DNA from: a bacterium HR20
GTDB lineage: Bacteria > Bacteroidota > Ignavibacteria > Kapaibacteriales > NICIL-2
NCBI GenBank assembly: GCA_002898675.1
Contig: BEHW01000004.1
Location: 1-36,966 of the forward strand
DNA: 36,966 nucleotides
Direction of reading: 5' to 3'
Part shown: positions 5,961 through 14,965 of the stretch, one piece after another
How the letters are laid out: each line of letters starts with the position of its first letter
Numbering within the stretch: position 1 is the first letter of the stretch
Made by a program: the position numbers and the translations under genes
The notes under the pieces: model-generated
Database searches by the model: none
Told to the model about the DNA's origin: nothing
Seen by the model: the letters and a program-made list of their open reading frames with translations, nothing else

Positions 5961-7573
5961 GACGCTACCAATCGGAGAAGAACAACTGTTCGATCATCTG
6001 GTGTAGCTTCGGGTGCTTGCAGCGTTGCCACTGCGCCAAAGATGGATTCGACCACACCGTCCAGTGATGCAGCAGCATTCTCTTCGATGATCTTGCAGAG
6101 ACGCTCAATGCCGAACTCTGTAGCATCGAGACACTGCGTTTCGCTAATTCCGTCGGAGTAGAGACACACGATACTTCCCGGCAAAAGTTCGAGAACATGC
6201 TCTTCGTAGTGGACATCTTCGACGACACCGAGTACCAACCCGCTGCGATCGAGCAGCGCAGCGTTGCCGCCCGGCGCGAGCACAAATGGGTACGGATGCC
6301 CCGCATTAGCGTACCGCAGCGTGCGAGTCTGAGCGTCGAGTTCGATGATAGCAGCGGTAACGAATGAACCTGGCTCCGTGTGACGAACCAGGAGACGATT
6401 CCACTGGCGAAGCACCTCCGCCGGCGAGGCATGCTGCGATCCAAGCAGGTGGAACGCCGCATGCAAGTGTGCCATGATCAACGCAGCCGCCATTCCTTTC
6501 CCGCAGACGTCTGCAATTGTGCAGAGAATGCTACCATTCCGCTCGATGACATCGAAGTAATCGCCGCTGACATGGCGTGCAGGTTCGATGCGTGCTGCAA
6601 TTTCAGCGCCACCGGTCTTGCACATTCGCTCGAGCGAGGGGAGCAACCGCTGTTGGACACTGCGCGCTAATGCCAGCTCACGCTCGATGCGCTCCTGCTC
6701 GACGAATCGTTCCAGCAATGCAAGCTGCTCAATCGCAACAGCGAGTGCGTTCAGATACGCAGTCAGGAATGCATCGTCGAGCTGCTGTTGGCTTCCGTCA
6801 GAGCGTGCCCCAATTCCAACGACACCCAGCACACGTTCCCGCAGAGCAATTGGCGCAAGGAGTGCGATGCGTTCAGCCTGGAGCCACATATGGAGCTCGC
6901 CTGAAAACTCCGCTGATGAACGCTGTACCAAAAGATCTCGTGGAAGTGCCCGCCCAACCGCAGCATCGAGTACAACTCCACGCGTCCACAGATGCGCAAT
7001 CTCGTCCCCCTCAAACAGTGCAATGAACACTCGGCTGGTCGCAGCGTGCGCCATCAACCGCAACCCCGCTATGTGGAGCAGCCGCTCGCGCGACATTTCT
7101 ACTGAGGCATCGCGCACCAGCTCGAAAATCGTCTCGAGCATCTGCGTTCGCTGCGCCAACTGGATCTCGAGCGCCCTGCACCGCTGACGTTGCACGAGAC
7201 CTTCCAGCATTGCCCTCCCAACATGCCAGAGAAGATCGGTTGTTGCATTCTGCTCGGAAGCTATCAGAGCAAGCACAATGTCTTCCGTGCTCGTTACGTA
7301 TGCCGGATACACTGGAGATAGCTCGAGGGATAGCTGCCCACCGCTACTGAGCACACGAAGAGTGCCAGGAACCGGCGGGGCAGGTCCATACTCCGCTATG
7401 ACACGAACGAGGTGCATTCGCCCAACTGCAGCGACGCACCACTGCACACCCGCAGCGACCATTGCACGTGCAAGCAGATCGGCCAGCTCCTGGCAGCTCC
7501 GCGCATCGAGCAGTCTATCGGCAGCCTCACGCCCAAGCCACGGACGCTCGCTTGGTGCAGTACTACGCTTCAT
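5957..7573 (-). CDS. GAF-domain SpoIIE-type serine phosphatase
   Basis: A PP2C-family protein phosphatase of the kind that dephosphorylates anti-sigma-factor antagonists in partner-switching circuits. The roughly 538 residues comprise an N-terminal region of unknown fold (1-140), a GAF-like sensor domain (about 145-285), a helical linker (ERIERELALARSVQQRLLP) and the SpoIIE catalytic domain (about 325-535). The metal-binding motifs are all visible: SGDYFDVI, IADVCGKGMAAAL, YANAGHPYPF, LYSDGISET and PDDRTVVLL. No transmembrane segment is present, so it should sense a soluble signal. The open frame runs to 7828, but the ATG at 7573 overlaps the preceding thioesterase by only 11 bases and is the sensible start. 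No HPK/RsbW kinase or STAS antagonist is encoded here, so its target is elsewhere. Confidence 0.9.
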   Translation of the reverse strand: MKRSTAPSERPWLGREAADRLLDARSCQELADLLARAMVAAGVQWCVAAVGRMHLVRVIAEYGPAPPVPGTLRVLSSGGQLSLELSPVYPAYVTSTEDIVLALIASEQNATTDLLWHVGRAMLEGLVQRQRCRALEIQLAQRTQMLETIFELVRDASVEMSRERLLHIAGLRLMAHAATSRVFIALFEGDEIAHLWTRGVVLDAAVGRALPRDLLVQRSSAEFSGELHMWLQAERIALLAPIALRERVLGVVGIGARSDGSQQQLDDAFLTAYLNALAVAIEQLALLERFVEQERIERELALARSVQQRLLPSLERMCKTGGAEIAARIEPARHVSGDYFDVIERNGSILCTIADVCGKGMAAALIMAHLHAAFHLLGSQHASPAEVLRQWNRLLVRHTEPGSFVTAAIIELDAQTRTLRYANAGHPYPFVLAPGGNAALLDRSGLVLGVVEDVHYEEHVLELLPGSIVCLYSDGISETQCLDATEFGIERLCKIIEENAAASLDGVVESIFGAVATLQAPEATPDDRTVVLLRLVAS

Positions 7574-8069
7574 TGGCAAAAACAACGCGATCGCCTTCGT
7601 ACTCGGCGATGAGGGTACGGTAGGAATCGGGAATTCGCTCTGGCGCGTTCGTTGCTGGATGCAAATGCACAAGGACAGCGCTTGCTTTGACAAGCAACGG
7701 ACCCTCAACCAGCACAACGAGTTGCTCGAAAACGAGCGATGAACGCCGCACCAGCGGAATGCGCGTATAGACCTCATACTCGTCGTCGAATTGAGCGGCG
7801 ACGAAGTAATCAATCTCTTGATGCGCAACGACGAAGCGGTGCTTCGTCACAAACGTATCACGGTCGATCGGCAAACCGATAGCGCGGAAATACTCCACAC
7901 GCGCCGCCTCGAGCCAGTAGAAGTACACCGCATTATGGACGATGCCCTGCCGGTCAACATCGTACGTACGGACCCGAGTGCGCACAACATGCCGATAGAG
8001 TTGGCGCTCTTCTGCAAGGATCTTTTCTGCGCGCTGCTGCGCCGATGGAATAACAACGGTATGTGTCAT
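7563..8069 (-). CDS. YbgC/FadM-like acyl-CoA thioesterase (4HBT hot-dog fold)
   Basis: A 168-residue single hot-dog-domain protein that should hydrolyse acyl-CoA thioesters in the cytoplasm. It has the family hallmark: YDVDRQGIVHNAVYFYWLEAAR around residues 36-57, with the catalytic Asp of the Asp-x-x-Gly-x-(V)-x-Asn-x-x-Tyr motif, and a second strand motif IDYFVAAQFDDEYEVYTRI. An extra 30 residues precede the domain. It lies 12 bases after the threonine aldolase gene and overlaps the phosphatase gene. Substrate chain length cannot be read from sequence; it might act in the Tol-Pal-associated role described for YbgC, but no tol genes are here. Confidence 0.88.
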   Translation of the reverse strand: MTHTVVIPSAQQRAEKILAEERQLYRHVVRTRVRTYDVDRQGIVHNAVYFYWLEAARVEYFRAIGLPIDRDTFVTKHRFVVAHQEIDYFVAAQFDDEYEVYTRIPLVRRSSLVFEQLVVLVEGPLLVKASAVLVHLHPATNAPERIPDSYRTLIAEYEGDRVVFANEA

Positions 8070-8081
8070 GTGAACCGCACG

Positions 8082-9149
8082 TTAGGTGTTCATCGCAAGC
8101 GAATGCTTTCCGCAAAGGTCTCGATGGATGCGGTGGAGCATCGCGATCGCTGCTGCGAGATCATCATCGCTGATGTCGAGATGGAAAACCGCCCGCAGCC
8201 ATCCTGGAGGACCAGGAGAAACAAGGACGCCACTACTTGCAAGCTGCTCAAGCAAATGCTCAGTATCAACGCCCCGACGCGATCGGAAGAGCACAATGTT
8301 CGTCGGCGGTGGATCGAGCATCAATTCGAACTCCTCCACGATTGACTGGGCGAATTCTTTTGCTCGGCGATGGTCCTCAGCAAGACGCTCCAGATGCTGA
8401 TCGAGCGCGTAAAGCCCAGCAGCTGACAGAACACCGCTTTGACGCATGCCACCACCGAGCATCTTGCGCCACCGACGCGCTTCCGCAATCAGATCTTCGG
8501 GTCCGGCTACTATCGAACCAACGGGTGCGCCAAGTCCTTTGGACAAACACACCATCACCGTCGTGCATGGTGCTGCGTATACTGCTGGAGGAATTCCCGT
8601 CGCAACCGATGCATTCCACAACCGCGCACCATCACAGTGGAGGAAGAGTCCACGCTCTGCGCACCACCTGCCGATCTGCTGAACAGGTTCCAATGGCATG
8701 ATAGCACCACTGAAGCGATTGTGCGTGTTTTCGATGCAAACGCCACGCGTTCGTGGGTAGTAGTACGCCTCCGGTCGAACAAGATCGGTGAGTACTTGAC
8801 ACGCACGAGCAGGCTGCTCCTGCAGTGGAGCCGAGCGTAACTGCACACGCGCAATCAGTGATGGTGCGCCGGTCTCGTAGTGCAGAATGTGGCTTTCTTG
8901 ATCAACGATGACCTCATCGCCTGCAGTGGCTTGGACTGCGAGCGCAAGTTGGTTACCCATTGTTCCGCTTGGGACAAACAGTGCTGCGTCCTTCCCCAGC
9001 AGTTCGGCAACGCGTTCCTGGAGGCGATTGGTGGTCGGATCCTCACCAAAGACATCATCGCCGACCTCGGCTGTGGCCATTGCACGGCGCATCGCTTCGG
9101 TCGGTTTCGTTACAGTATCGCTTCGCAGATCGACAGGGTAATGCCGCAT
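8082..9149 (-). CDS. ltaE: Low-specificity L-threonine aldolase
   Basis: PLP-dependent enzyme that cleaves L-threonine or L-allo-threonine into glycine and acetaldehyde. The 355 residues show DLRSDTVTKPTEAMRRAM at the N-terminus, VGDDVFGEDPTTNRLQERVAEL, the FVPSGTMGNQLAL loop, His87 in the QESHI position stacking on PLP, Asp173 in HCDGAR, and the Schiff-base lysine Lys204 in CLSKGLGAPVGS. Length is normal. The ATG used is the first possible one and fits the family start. A TATTTTTG box ends only seven bases before it, suggesting a very short or absent leader. It heads the unit ltaE-thioesterase-phosphatase-ruvA-hisA-like. Confidence 0.95.
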   Translation of the reverse strand: MRHYPVDLRSDTVTKPTEAMRRAMATAEVGDDVFGEDPTTNRLQERVAELLGKDAALFVPSGTMGNQLALAVQATAGDEVIVDQESHILHYETGAPSLIARVQLRSAPLQEQPARACQVLTDLVRPEAYYYPRTRGVCIENTHNRFSGAIMPLEPVQQIGRWCAERGLFLHCDGARLWNASVATGIPPAVYAAPCTTVMVCLSKGLGAPVGSIVAGPEDLIAEARRWRKMLGGGMRQSGVLSAAGLYALDQHLERLAEDHRRAKEFAQSIVEEFELMLDPPPTNIVLFRSRRGVDTEHLLEQLASSGVLVSPGPPGWLRAVFHLDISDDDLAAAIAMLHRIHRDLCGKHSLAMNT

Positions 9150-9156
9150 AACGGCA

Positions 9157-9164
9157 CAAAAATA
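9157..9164 (-). promoter_or_regulatory. Bacteroidota-type -7 promoter box (TATTTTTG) for ltaE
   Basis: Full match to TAnnTTTG on the minus strand, ending seven bases before the ltaE ATG. If transcription starts at the usual distance, the mRNA would begin at or within a few bases of the start codon. Confidence 0.5.
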
Positions 9165-9205
9165 CCAGCGCCACGCCTACCGGCGCATGATTTTTCCGCT
9201 GGTGC

Positions 9206-9213
9206 GAATTTTG
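9206..9213 (+). promoter_or_regulatory. Imperfect -7-like box upstream of the acyl-CoA synthetase gene
   Basis: The plus strand reads GAATTTTG, one base off TAnnTTTG, 29 bases before the ATG at 9243. It is the only candidate in the 93-base divergent gap; weak. Confidence 0.25.
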
Positions 9214-9231
9214 CAGGAGCAAAATAATGCA

Positions 9232-9235
9232 AGGA
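9232..9235 (+). promoter_or_regulatory. Shine-Dalgarno-like AGGA before the acyl-CoA synthetase gene
   Basis: AGGA lies seven bases before the ATG at 9243. It is one of the few recognisable ribosome-binding sites in the window and supports this start codon. Confidence 0.5.
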
Positions 9236-9242
9236 TTCTCCG

Positions 9243-10910
9243 ATGGTTCTGCTGAGCGAACGCATTCACCGTGCACAAACAAACCGCGGAATTCCCCCAG
9301 AGCAAGCTTCGCTCCGGTACCACTCGATCGCTCAGATTGCAGCAGAGCGGCTTTCGACAAGCCCCGACCGAACGTTCCTGATTTTTTACGACGACGATGG
9401 ATCACGCACGGAGTGGAGCTACCGAGCGTTCATCGAGCGTGCCAGCCGCACAGCGAGTTTCTTACGCTCCCATGGCATCAACAGCGGCGACCGCATCGCA
9501 ACCGCTGCCCACAACCATGCCGAAACGATCGTACAGTACTTTGCGGCATGGCTTCTGGGCGCATGTGTGGTACCGCTGAACATGACCGAAGACGACGCGC
9601 GCTTGAAGTACATCCTCGACTTTTCCGGTGCAAAAGTTCTGCTCTGTCGTCCCGAATACCTCCAGCGAGCTGAGCGATTCGCCGCTGGCTGCGCTCTCGA
9701 ACTCATCCCCGTTGATGCTGCGTACAGCAAACGGATCTCCAACGCTGAGCCGCACACACTGGACGCAACACGCCCGATGCTCGACAGCGAAGCACTCTTG
9801 GTTTTCACCAGCGGCACAACTGGCAATCCCAAAGGGGTCGTGCTCGTGCAGCGGAACCTCCTCGCGGATGCCGAGGGCATTGCTGATTGGCATCGCATAA
9901 CGCCTGCCGATCGTATGATGTGCGTTCTGCCGATCCACCATGTCAATGGGACGATCGTCACTCACGTGACGCCTTTTCTGGCTGGGTCGTCGGTTGTGCT
10001 CAATCGCAAATTCCAGACGGAGCACTTCTTCCCTCGCATCGAGCAAGAAGGCGTCACCATCGTTTCGGTTGTACCGACACTTCTGGCATTCTTGCTCGAA
10101 GCTGATGCTGATGCATGCGGAGTTGTCGAAAAAGGATTTCGCCACATCATCTGCGGGGCTGGTCCTCTCACGTGCGAATTGGCGGCTCGCTTCGAAGAAC
10201 GTTACCGCATCCCAATCATCCACGGCTACGGACTTTCCGAGACGACGTGCTACTCTTGCTTCCTCGAACTCGATCTGAGCACTCAAGAGCATCGCCACTG
10301 GATGCAGGACTACGGTTTTCCATCCATCGGCGCACCGATCCCACAGAATGAAATGGCAATTCACGATGCACAGGGCAATCCGCTCCCCGAGGGTGAACGC
10401 GGAGAAATTGTCATCCGAGGCTGGAACGTCATGAAAGGGTACGACGCAAATCCGAGCGCGAACGAAGAAGCCTTTGCTTACGGCTGGTTCCGTAGCGGTG
10501 ATGAGGGATTTTTCGTCCGTGCACCGAACGGAATGCCGTACTTTTTCATCACCGGACGCATCAAGGAACTGATCATTCGGGGCGGCGTCAACATTGCTCC
10601 ACTGGAGATTGATGAAGTGCTCGCACGTGCTCCGGGAGTCAAAGCGGGCATCGCAGTTGGGTTCGAGCACGACCTCTACGGCGAAGAAGTTGGCGCGCTT
10701 GTGATTCCTGCTGAAGGAGCATCTGAAGAAGCGATCCTCACCTACTGCCGTCAGCATCTGCCATTTCACAAGTGCCCCAAAGTCGTCCTTTTTGCCGAGT
10801 CGCTGCCAGTTACCTCAACGGGGAAATACCAGCGGAACCGCGTCAAGCATTTGTTCCAGGCATGGCGGTCGGTGCAGTTTCAGAAAGTGCCGGAGCACGG
10901 ACAACGGTAG
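9243..10910 (+). CDS. AMP-forming acyl-CoA synthetase (ANL superfamily)
   Basis: Activates a carboxylic acid to an acyl-AMP and then an acyl-CoA thioester. The 555 residues contain the P-loop-like A3 motif FTSGTTGNPKGVVL (about 188-201), the A5 motif GYGLSETTC, the ribose-binding region YGWFRSGDEGFF, the hinge ITGRIKELIIRGGVNIAPLEID and the A10 catalytic lysine in PVTSTGKYQRN near the C-terminus. Length fits medium/long-chain or aryl acyl-CoA ligases; the acid cannot be named. It is one of only two plus-strand genes, divergent from ltaE and convergent with the flippase-like gene, whose 3' end it overlaps by 68 bases. An acyl-CoA thiolase and two thioesterases elsewhere in the window suggest an active acyl-CoA economy, but not a shared operon. 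Confidence 0.92.
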   Translation: MVLLSERIHRAQTNRGIPPEQASLRYHSIAQIAAERLSTSPDRTFLIFYDDDGSRTEWSYRAFIERASRTASFLRSHGINSGDRIATAAHNHAETIVQYFAAWLLGACVVPLNMTEDDARLKYILDFSGAKVLLCRPEYLQRAERFAAGCALELIPVDAAYSKRISNAEPHTLDATRPMLDSEALLVFTSGTTGNPKGVVLVQRNLLADAEGIADWHRITPADRMMCVLPIHHVNGTIVTHVTPFLAGSSVVLNRKFQTEHFFPRIEQEGVTIVSVVPTLLAFLLEADADACGVVEKGFRHIICGAGPLTCELAARFEERYRIPIIHGYGLSETTCYSCFLELDLSTQEHRHWMQDYGFPSIGAPIPQNEMAIHDAQGNPLPEGERGEIVIRGWNVMKGYDANPSANEEAFAYGWFRSGDEGFFVRAPNGMPYFFITGRIKELIIRGGVNIAPLEIDEVLARAPGVKAGIAVGFEHDLYGEEVGALVIPAEGASEEAILTYCRQHLPFHKCPKVVLFAESLPVTSTGKYQRNRVKHLFQAWRSVQFQKVPEHGQR

Positions 10911-11934
10911 CCAGGGAGATACCCTCTCGCGCTGCACAAACGCCACCAACGAGCATGACGCTTATGTAGTTGAGCGCATGCGCAATGGTGATGAAGACAA
11001 ACGCTTCTTCTAACGGCACCTGATAAAGGCGGCTGATTGCTTCAGCAACGAGTGCGTGGACAACACCGATTGCGCCAGGAGTCGGTGCAATGGTCGTTCC
11101 GACTGCAACGACGAGCAGGATGATGCATGCATCCCAGAACGTCCAGTGCACCCCGGGTGGCAGCGACATTGGCACTGCCAAAAGCACAATCCACAGCGGT
11201 AAGGCGTAAAGAAACCAAATTGCAAGCGACTCAACCAGGATGCGGAGGGCGTCCCCACCGTGTCGCATAATCCGTAGGCCACGGCGGAATGAATCGAACA
11301 CTACGCGGATACGCTCAGCTATCGCAGGCTTGAACAGTCGGACAATGCTCACCACAAGTTGCTCTCCGAGCGAGGTAATGCCAAGAGCGACAATCACAAC
11401 AACCAGAATTAGCCCCCCCACCGCCAACGATCGCAATCCTTCCCCGACTATCCACTGCGGTAATGCTTGGGCAGTAAGCTCCGGGAGGAACATCACTGCG
11501 AGCACAAGAAAAACAGCAAGCTGCAGGACGTCAACCATACGCTCTGCAATGACCGAGGCGAGAACGAGTGCGCTCGAGACGCCTACTCTCCGCGCCAGGA
11601 CATATGGTCGCAATACTTCACCACTTCGGGGAATGATGTTGTTTGCAGTGTATCCAACCATCACTGCTGAAAATAAATCCCGCAGGCGTACCGGTGGCAT
11701 ATCCGGCACTGCTCGGAGCATTGTGCGCCAGCGAAGAGCACGCATCCAATGCGAAGCAATCACCGGAACGCTACTAGCAAGTGCAAGCAGATAGTTCACC
11801 CGCTCAAGGGTCTGCCAGACATGCTCAAGATTGAGCACTGACGCAATCCAGATGATTACGCCCGCAAGGACAACCGCCCCGAGCACGATTTTCCAGAGAA
11901 TCGGCTTCGGGGAGTGTTGCTGGTTCTGTTCCAT
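10843..11934 (-). CDS. Flippase-like integral membrane protein (UPF0104 / LPG-synthase transmembrane family)
   Basis: A 363-residue protein with about eight hydrophobic membrane segments, the first at about residues 14-33. Family signs are the WMRALRWRTML stretch, the conserved VGYTANNIIPRSGEVLRPYVLARR segment (NxxxPxRxGE-like), SVIAERMVDVLQL and the late TIAPTPGAIGVVHALV (PxPGGxG-like) motif. This domain also forms the flippase half of MprF; free-standing copies are thought to move lipids or lipid-linked precursors, but the substrate here is unknown. Its ATG lies inside the 3' end of the T9SS cargo gene (110-base overlap), and its last 22 codons overlap the opposing acyl-CoA synthetase. The start at 11934 is supported by the basic residues just before the first membrane helix. 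Confidence 0.85.
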   Translation of the reverse strand: MEQNQQHSPKPILWKIVLGAVVLAGVIIWIASVLNLEHVWQTLERVNYLLALASSVPVIASHWMRALRWRTMLRAVPDMPPVRLRDLFSAVMVGYTANNIIPRSGEVLRPYVLARRVGVSSALVLASVIAERMVDVLQLAVFLVLAVMFLPELTAQALPQWIVGEGLRSLAVGGLILVVVIVALGITSLGEQLVVSIVRLFKPAIAERIRVVFDSFRRGLRIMRHGGDALRILVESLAIWFLYALPLWIVLLAVPMSLPPGVHWTFWDACIILLVVAVGTTIAPTPGAIGVVHALVAEAISRLYQVPLEEAFVFITIAHALNYISVMLVGGVCAAREGISLATVVRAPALSETAPTAMPGTNA

Positions 11935-14900
11935 CGCCGTAGCGAGCGACAGTAAACTTCTCTACCGTTACTCCACTGCTACCGACGCAAAGACCAAAGT
12001 ACACACCCGGAGGAAGTGGTGCTACGTTATAGCGGAGAGTCACTGAAGAATTTGTAAAGGCTTCCCACACTCCTTCGACGGGACGACCGAACATATCTAC
12101 AACCGTTAGCTCCAGTCTGTCGGGGTTCGGCGTCGAAAGACGCAGCGTAATCTCATCACTTGCGGGATTGGGTGCGATCTCAAGACTCGGTTGGGCGGCA
12201 GTGAGGGGATCGCCCACACTCGCTACGCTATCAGTCAAGCCAATGTTGTCGAGGTACCAGCCATCATCAGCGCCAATAGCGCCGGCAACGAGCACAAACT
12301 TCACGTACACGGTATCGCCGACGTGCTGGGCAAGTGAATGGTGCGCCCAATACCACGGTGCTGTTTGGATCGTCGCATTGCTCCCCCACTCTGGGACAGA
12401 TGAGCGATTGTACGTTGCCCACCAGCGCCAGGTACGTCCGAAGTCCGTACTGTACTGCACGCTCCCATAATGGGACGATGCTGCACGAATCAGCGCAATG
12501 TGCGCAAAGGAGAACGTCGTTTTATTGGCAGGCACGACAAAGGGAGCCAGAACGACTGTGTTCGTCGTTCCAGGGATGTAATTGCCGCTGGGTGAATCGG
12601 TCAGCGAGTTCGGCGCCGAGAGTGCGCGGCTGCTTGTACGGCTCCACTGTGGATTTGAGGGAACGATCGTCCCATCGGAACTGCGGACGTTGTAGCCGTA
12701 GAAGGCAACTGTGTCGGCAGCGTCACGATCGAATCGAAGTTGAATATCGGCCAATGGTGGACCGCTGTAGGCCAGCACCTGCGGAGTCACTGCACTATAG
12801 GTCACCGTCTGACCGCGCTTGCCGACAGCACGAAGCGAAATCCAGTAGAACTGCTTGGTCGGAAGCCGGAGTAGATAGGAGCTTTTCTCCCCAGCCTGAA
12901 CAGTTGGTACACTGATGCTATCGGCAGCTTGGCCGTTGCTATAGATAACCACACGATCGAAGTCGTGGAAGTACGAGCTATCAACATGCATCGTGGGATT
13001 GGTCCACTCAAGCAGAATGCCCTCTCCATGTGGCTTGGCAACAAGATCAGTCGGAGGCATCGGCTCGAGTGCACCGCCGGTAAAGACACTGGCAGCAACT
13101 GGTGTGCTTTCCAATCCATCGCTCGTTCGCACGATGATTTCGTAGGTGTATTGCTGTCCATCGTTGAGTCCTTGGTCAGTGTACGTGGTGGTTCCAGCGG
13201 GTAACTGTGCAATCTGCTGGCCATCGCGGCGAACAATGAGCACATAATCACCGATAGGCTCGCCGAGCATCGTTGATGTTGGATTTGTCCAGGTCAACAC
13301 CGCTTGGGTTGGATTTTGGTACGTATTTGCAATACGGAGATTCTCGACCGGGCGAGGACCGAGCGTTACGATCGCAACGTAGGTATCGTTTGTTGACATT
13401 GCACCATTGGGCGAATCCGGCATCCAGAAGCAGGGGTAGAACTTCCCGCCCCAGGCAGCAATGCTCGTATAGTCACCCCAATAGTTTCCGCCACTTCCTC
13501 CTTGCGGGGAGACTGTGTTCGGCGATCGGAAGTACCACGTCTGCGGTGTCAATCGAAAGCGCCGCCAGGTTGAACCACCGTCGCGCGAAATAGCAAGGTA
13601 TGCATCCGCGCCGGTGTTATCAGGCGAATTCTGCGAGCTGTAGTACAGAACCCCGATCGCACCTGTCAACGGATCAACTGCAATCGCCGGCATGAACACG
13701 TCGTTGTTGAGCGCGTTGTCGTCTACTCGTATTGGCGAAGACCACGTTTCTCCTTGATCGGTCGAGCGGACAAGGTACACACCAGGGAGCTGGGTCGTCA
13801 TATGCCGACCTGCTTGCACGAGATAGACCCACCCACGACGCGGTCCATTCGAGCGGTCAACCGCAATGGCAGGATAGGAACTGATGCGCATGTTCTGCTT
13901 TTGCGCGAGCTCATAGCGCCCGTTCGTGGAGTTGTATGTTCCGATCGAAAGCACTGATTGCGCAGTCTTCGCTGGCCGGAAACTGAACCCGCCATCGGTG
14001 CTGACACGGACGATAGCATCGGTCCGCGCGCCGCTGGCCCCCGAACGATACGCAACGTAGAGGATACCATTCGGACCTACGCACGGCATTGGTGACTGAA
14101 TGCTCCCAAACGCAAGCTGGAGCGGCGGCTGATCCCAGCTCTGCCCCCCATCAGTCGAACGAGAAAATGCGATGTAGTTCGGCTCGTTCCGACTAAAGTG
14201 CGTCCAGGCGATGTACACTTTGTTCGCATGGGGCGAAGCAGGATCATCATCGGCAGCCATGAGCCACTTATCGTTGAACGGAGGATTCGTTTGTCCTTCG
14301 TAGTACCACACGTAGGGCAACATCGTCCAGGTCATGCCTCCATCGGTGGACTTGCATACGATGACGTAGTTGTCTCCGTTGGTGTTATCTTGCTTGAGCC
14401 GTGCCCAGCCGTAGCCGTAGTAGAGGTTGCCCTGGGCGTCGTAGGCAAGGGCGGGATCGAAGTTTGTTTGTCCTCCGTTAGTAGGTGTGCCAATATTCGC
14501 GTTGCTGGGCAGGAGCGTTCGCGTCCAGGTTTTCCCTCCATCCTTGGTGACAAACGCGGTCATTCGATACCCTCGCACGCCGTTGTACTCGATGTCATTC
14601 GAGTTGGCGACGATGTTCTTTGGGTCGCGGGGATTGACGGCGATCCACGTTTCTGTTTGATCGTACGGCGCCCCACCACACGCATTGGCAATTGGGAAGC
14701 CATCGGGAGAGACCAATCCATTCTGGAAGCGGGAAACGTGTTTTTCCGTTCCTGGCGGGTAGCTTGGTGCTTTCATCCAGAACGTCGGCTTGCGGAAGCC
14801 GACTTCGGCCAACTCACTGGTCGGACGCAGATAGAGCGGGATCGTCCGTGCGTCGTACTGCGCGGCAAGTGGAGCAACGAGCACACTCAATGCTCCGACA

Positions 14901-14965
14901 ACTTGAATGCATCGAAAAACGCGTTTCATCACCATCGCTCGTAAAATGTTGAACACTACCATCAT
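11825..14965 (-). CDS. Secreted Asp-box (sialidase-like beta-propeller) protein with T9SS sorting domain
   Basis: A 1046-residue exported protein. An N-terminal signal peptide (about 13-36) is followed by a beta-propeller with at least six Asp-box repeats of the S-x-D-x-G-x-T-W type (about 141, 206, 270, 322, 401, 461), two fibronectin type III domains (about 548-745), a jelly-roll/MAM-like domain ending in DDGWYLDNIGL (about 770-935), and a type A T9SS C-terminal domain starting LEIAPNPASDE and reaching GVYF and VEKFTVAR (about 945-1008). It should be carried across the outer membrane by T9SS and anchored or released. Catalytic sialidase residues are not evident, so function is open. The frame continues 38 residues beyond the sorting domain, into the next gene, which is unusual. 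The ATG at 14965 overlaps the adk stop as ATGA; the ATG at 14929 gives a tidier signal peptide and is an alternative. Confidence 0.85.
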   Translation of the reverse strand: MMVVFNILRAMVMKRVFRCIQVVGALSVLVAPLAAQYDARTIPLYLRPTSELAEVGFRKPTFWMKAPSYPPGTEKHVSRFQNGLVSPDGFPIANACGGAPYDQTETWIAVNPRDPKNIVANSNDIEYNGVRGYRMTAFVTKDGGKTWTRTLLPSNANIGTPTNGGQTNFDPALAYDAQGNLYYGYGWARLKQDNTNGDNYVIVCKSTDGGMTWTMLPYVWYYEGQTNPPFNDKWLMAADDDPASPHANKVYIAWTHFSRNEPNYIAFSRSTDGGQSWDQPPLQLAFGSIQSPMPCVGPNGILYVAYRSGASGARTDAIVRVSTDGGFSFRPAKTAQSVLSIGTYNSTNGRYELAQKQNMRISSYPAIAVDRSNGPRRGWVYLVQAGRHMTTQLPGVYLVRSTDQGETWSSPIRVDDNALNNDVFMPAIAVDPLTGAIGVLYYSSQNSPDNTGADAYLAISRDGGSTWRRFRLTPQTWYFRSPNTVSPQGGSGGNYWGDYTSIAAWGGKFYPCFWMPDSPNGAMSTNDTYVAIVTLGPRPVENLRIANTYQNPTQAVLTWTNPTSTMLGEPIGDYVLIVRRDGQQIAQLPAGTTTYTDQGLNDGQQYTYEIIVRTSDGLESTPVAASVFTGGALEPMPPTDLVAKPHGEGILLEWTNPTMHVDSSYFHDFDRVVIYSNGQAADSISVPTVQAGEKSSYLLRLPTKQFYWISLRAVGKRGQTVTYSAVTPQVLAYSGPPLADIQLRFDRDAADTVAFYGYNVRSSDGTIVPSNPQWSRTSSRALSAPNSLTDSPSGNYIPGTTNTVVLAPFVVPANKTTFSFAHIALIRAASSHYGSVQYSTDFGRTWRWWATYNRSSVPEWGSNATIQTAPWYWAHHSLAQHVGDTVYVKFVLVAGAIGADDGWYLDNIGLTDSVASVGDPLTAAQPSLEIAPNPASDEITLRLSTPNPDRLELTVVDMFGRPVEGVWEAFTNSSVTLRYNVAPLPPGVYFGLCVGSSGVTVEKFTVARYGDGTEPATLPEADSLENRARGGCPCGRNHLDCVSAQS

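Noticed and set aside
9462..10769. A 435-codon open frame on the minus strand opposite the acyl-CoA synthetase
   Set aside because: The plus-strand gene has all ANL motifs. The antisense product shows no domain and is a coding shadow.
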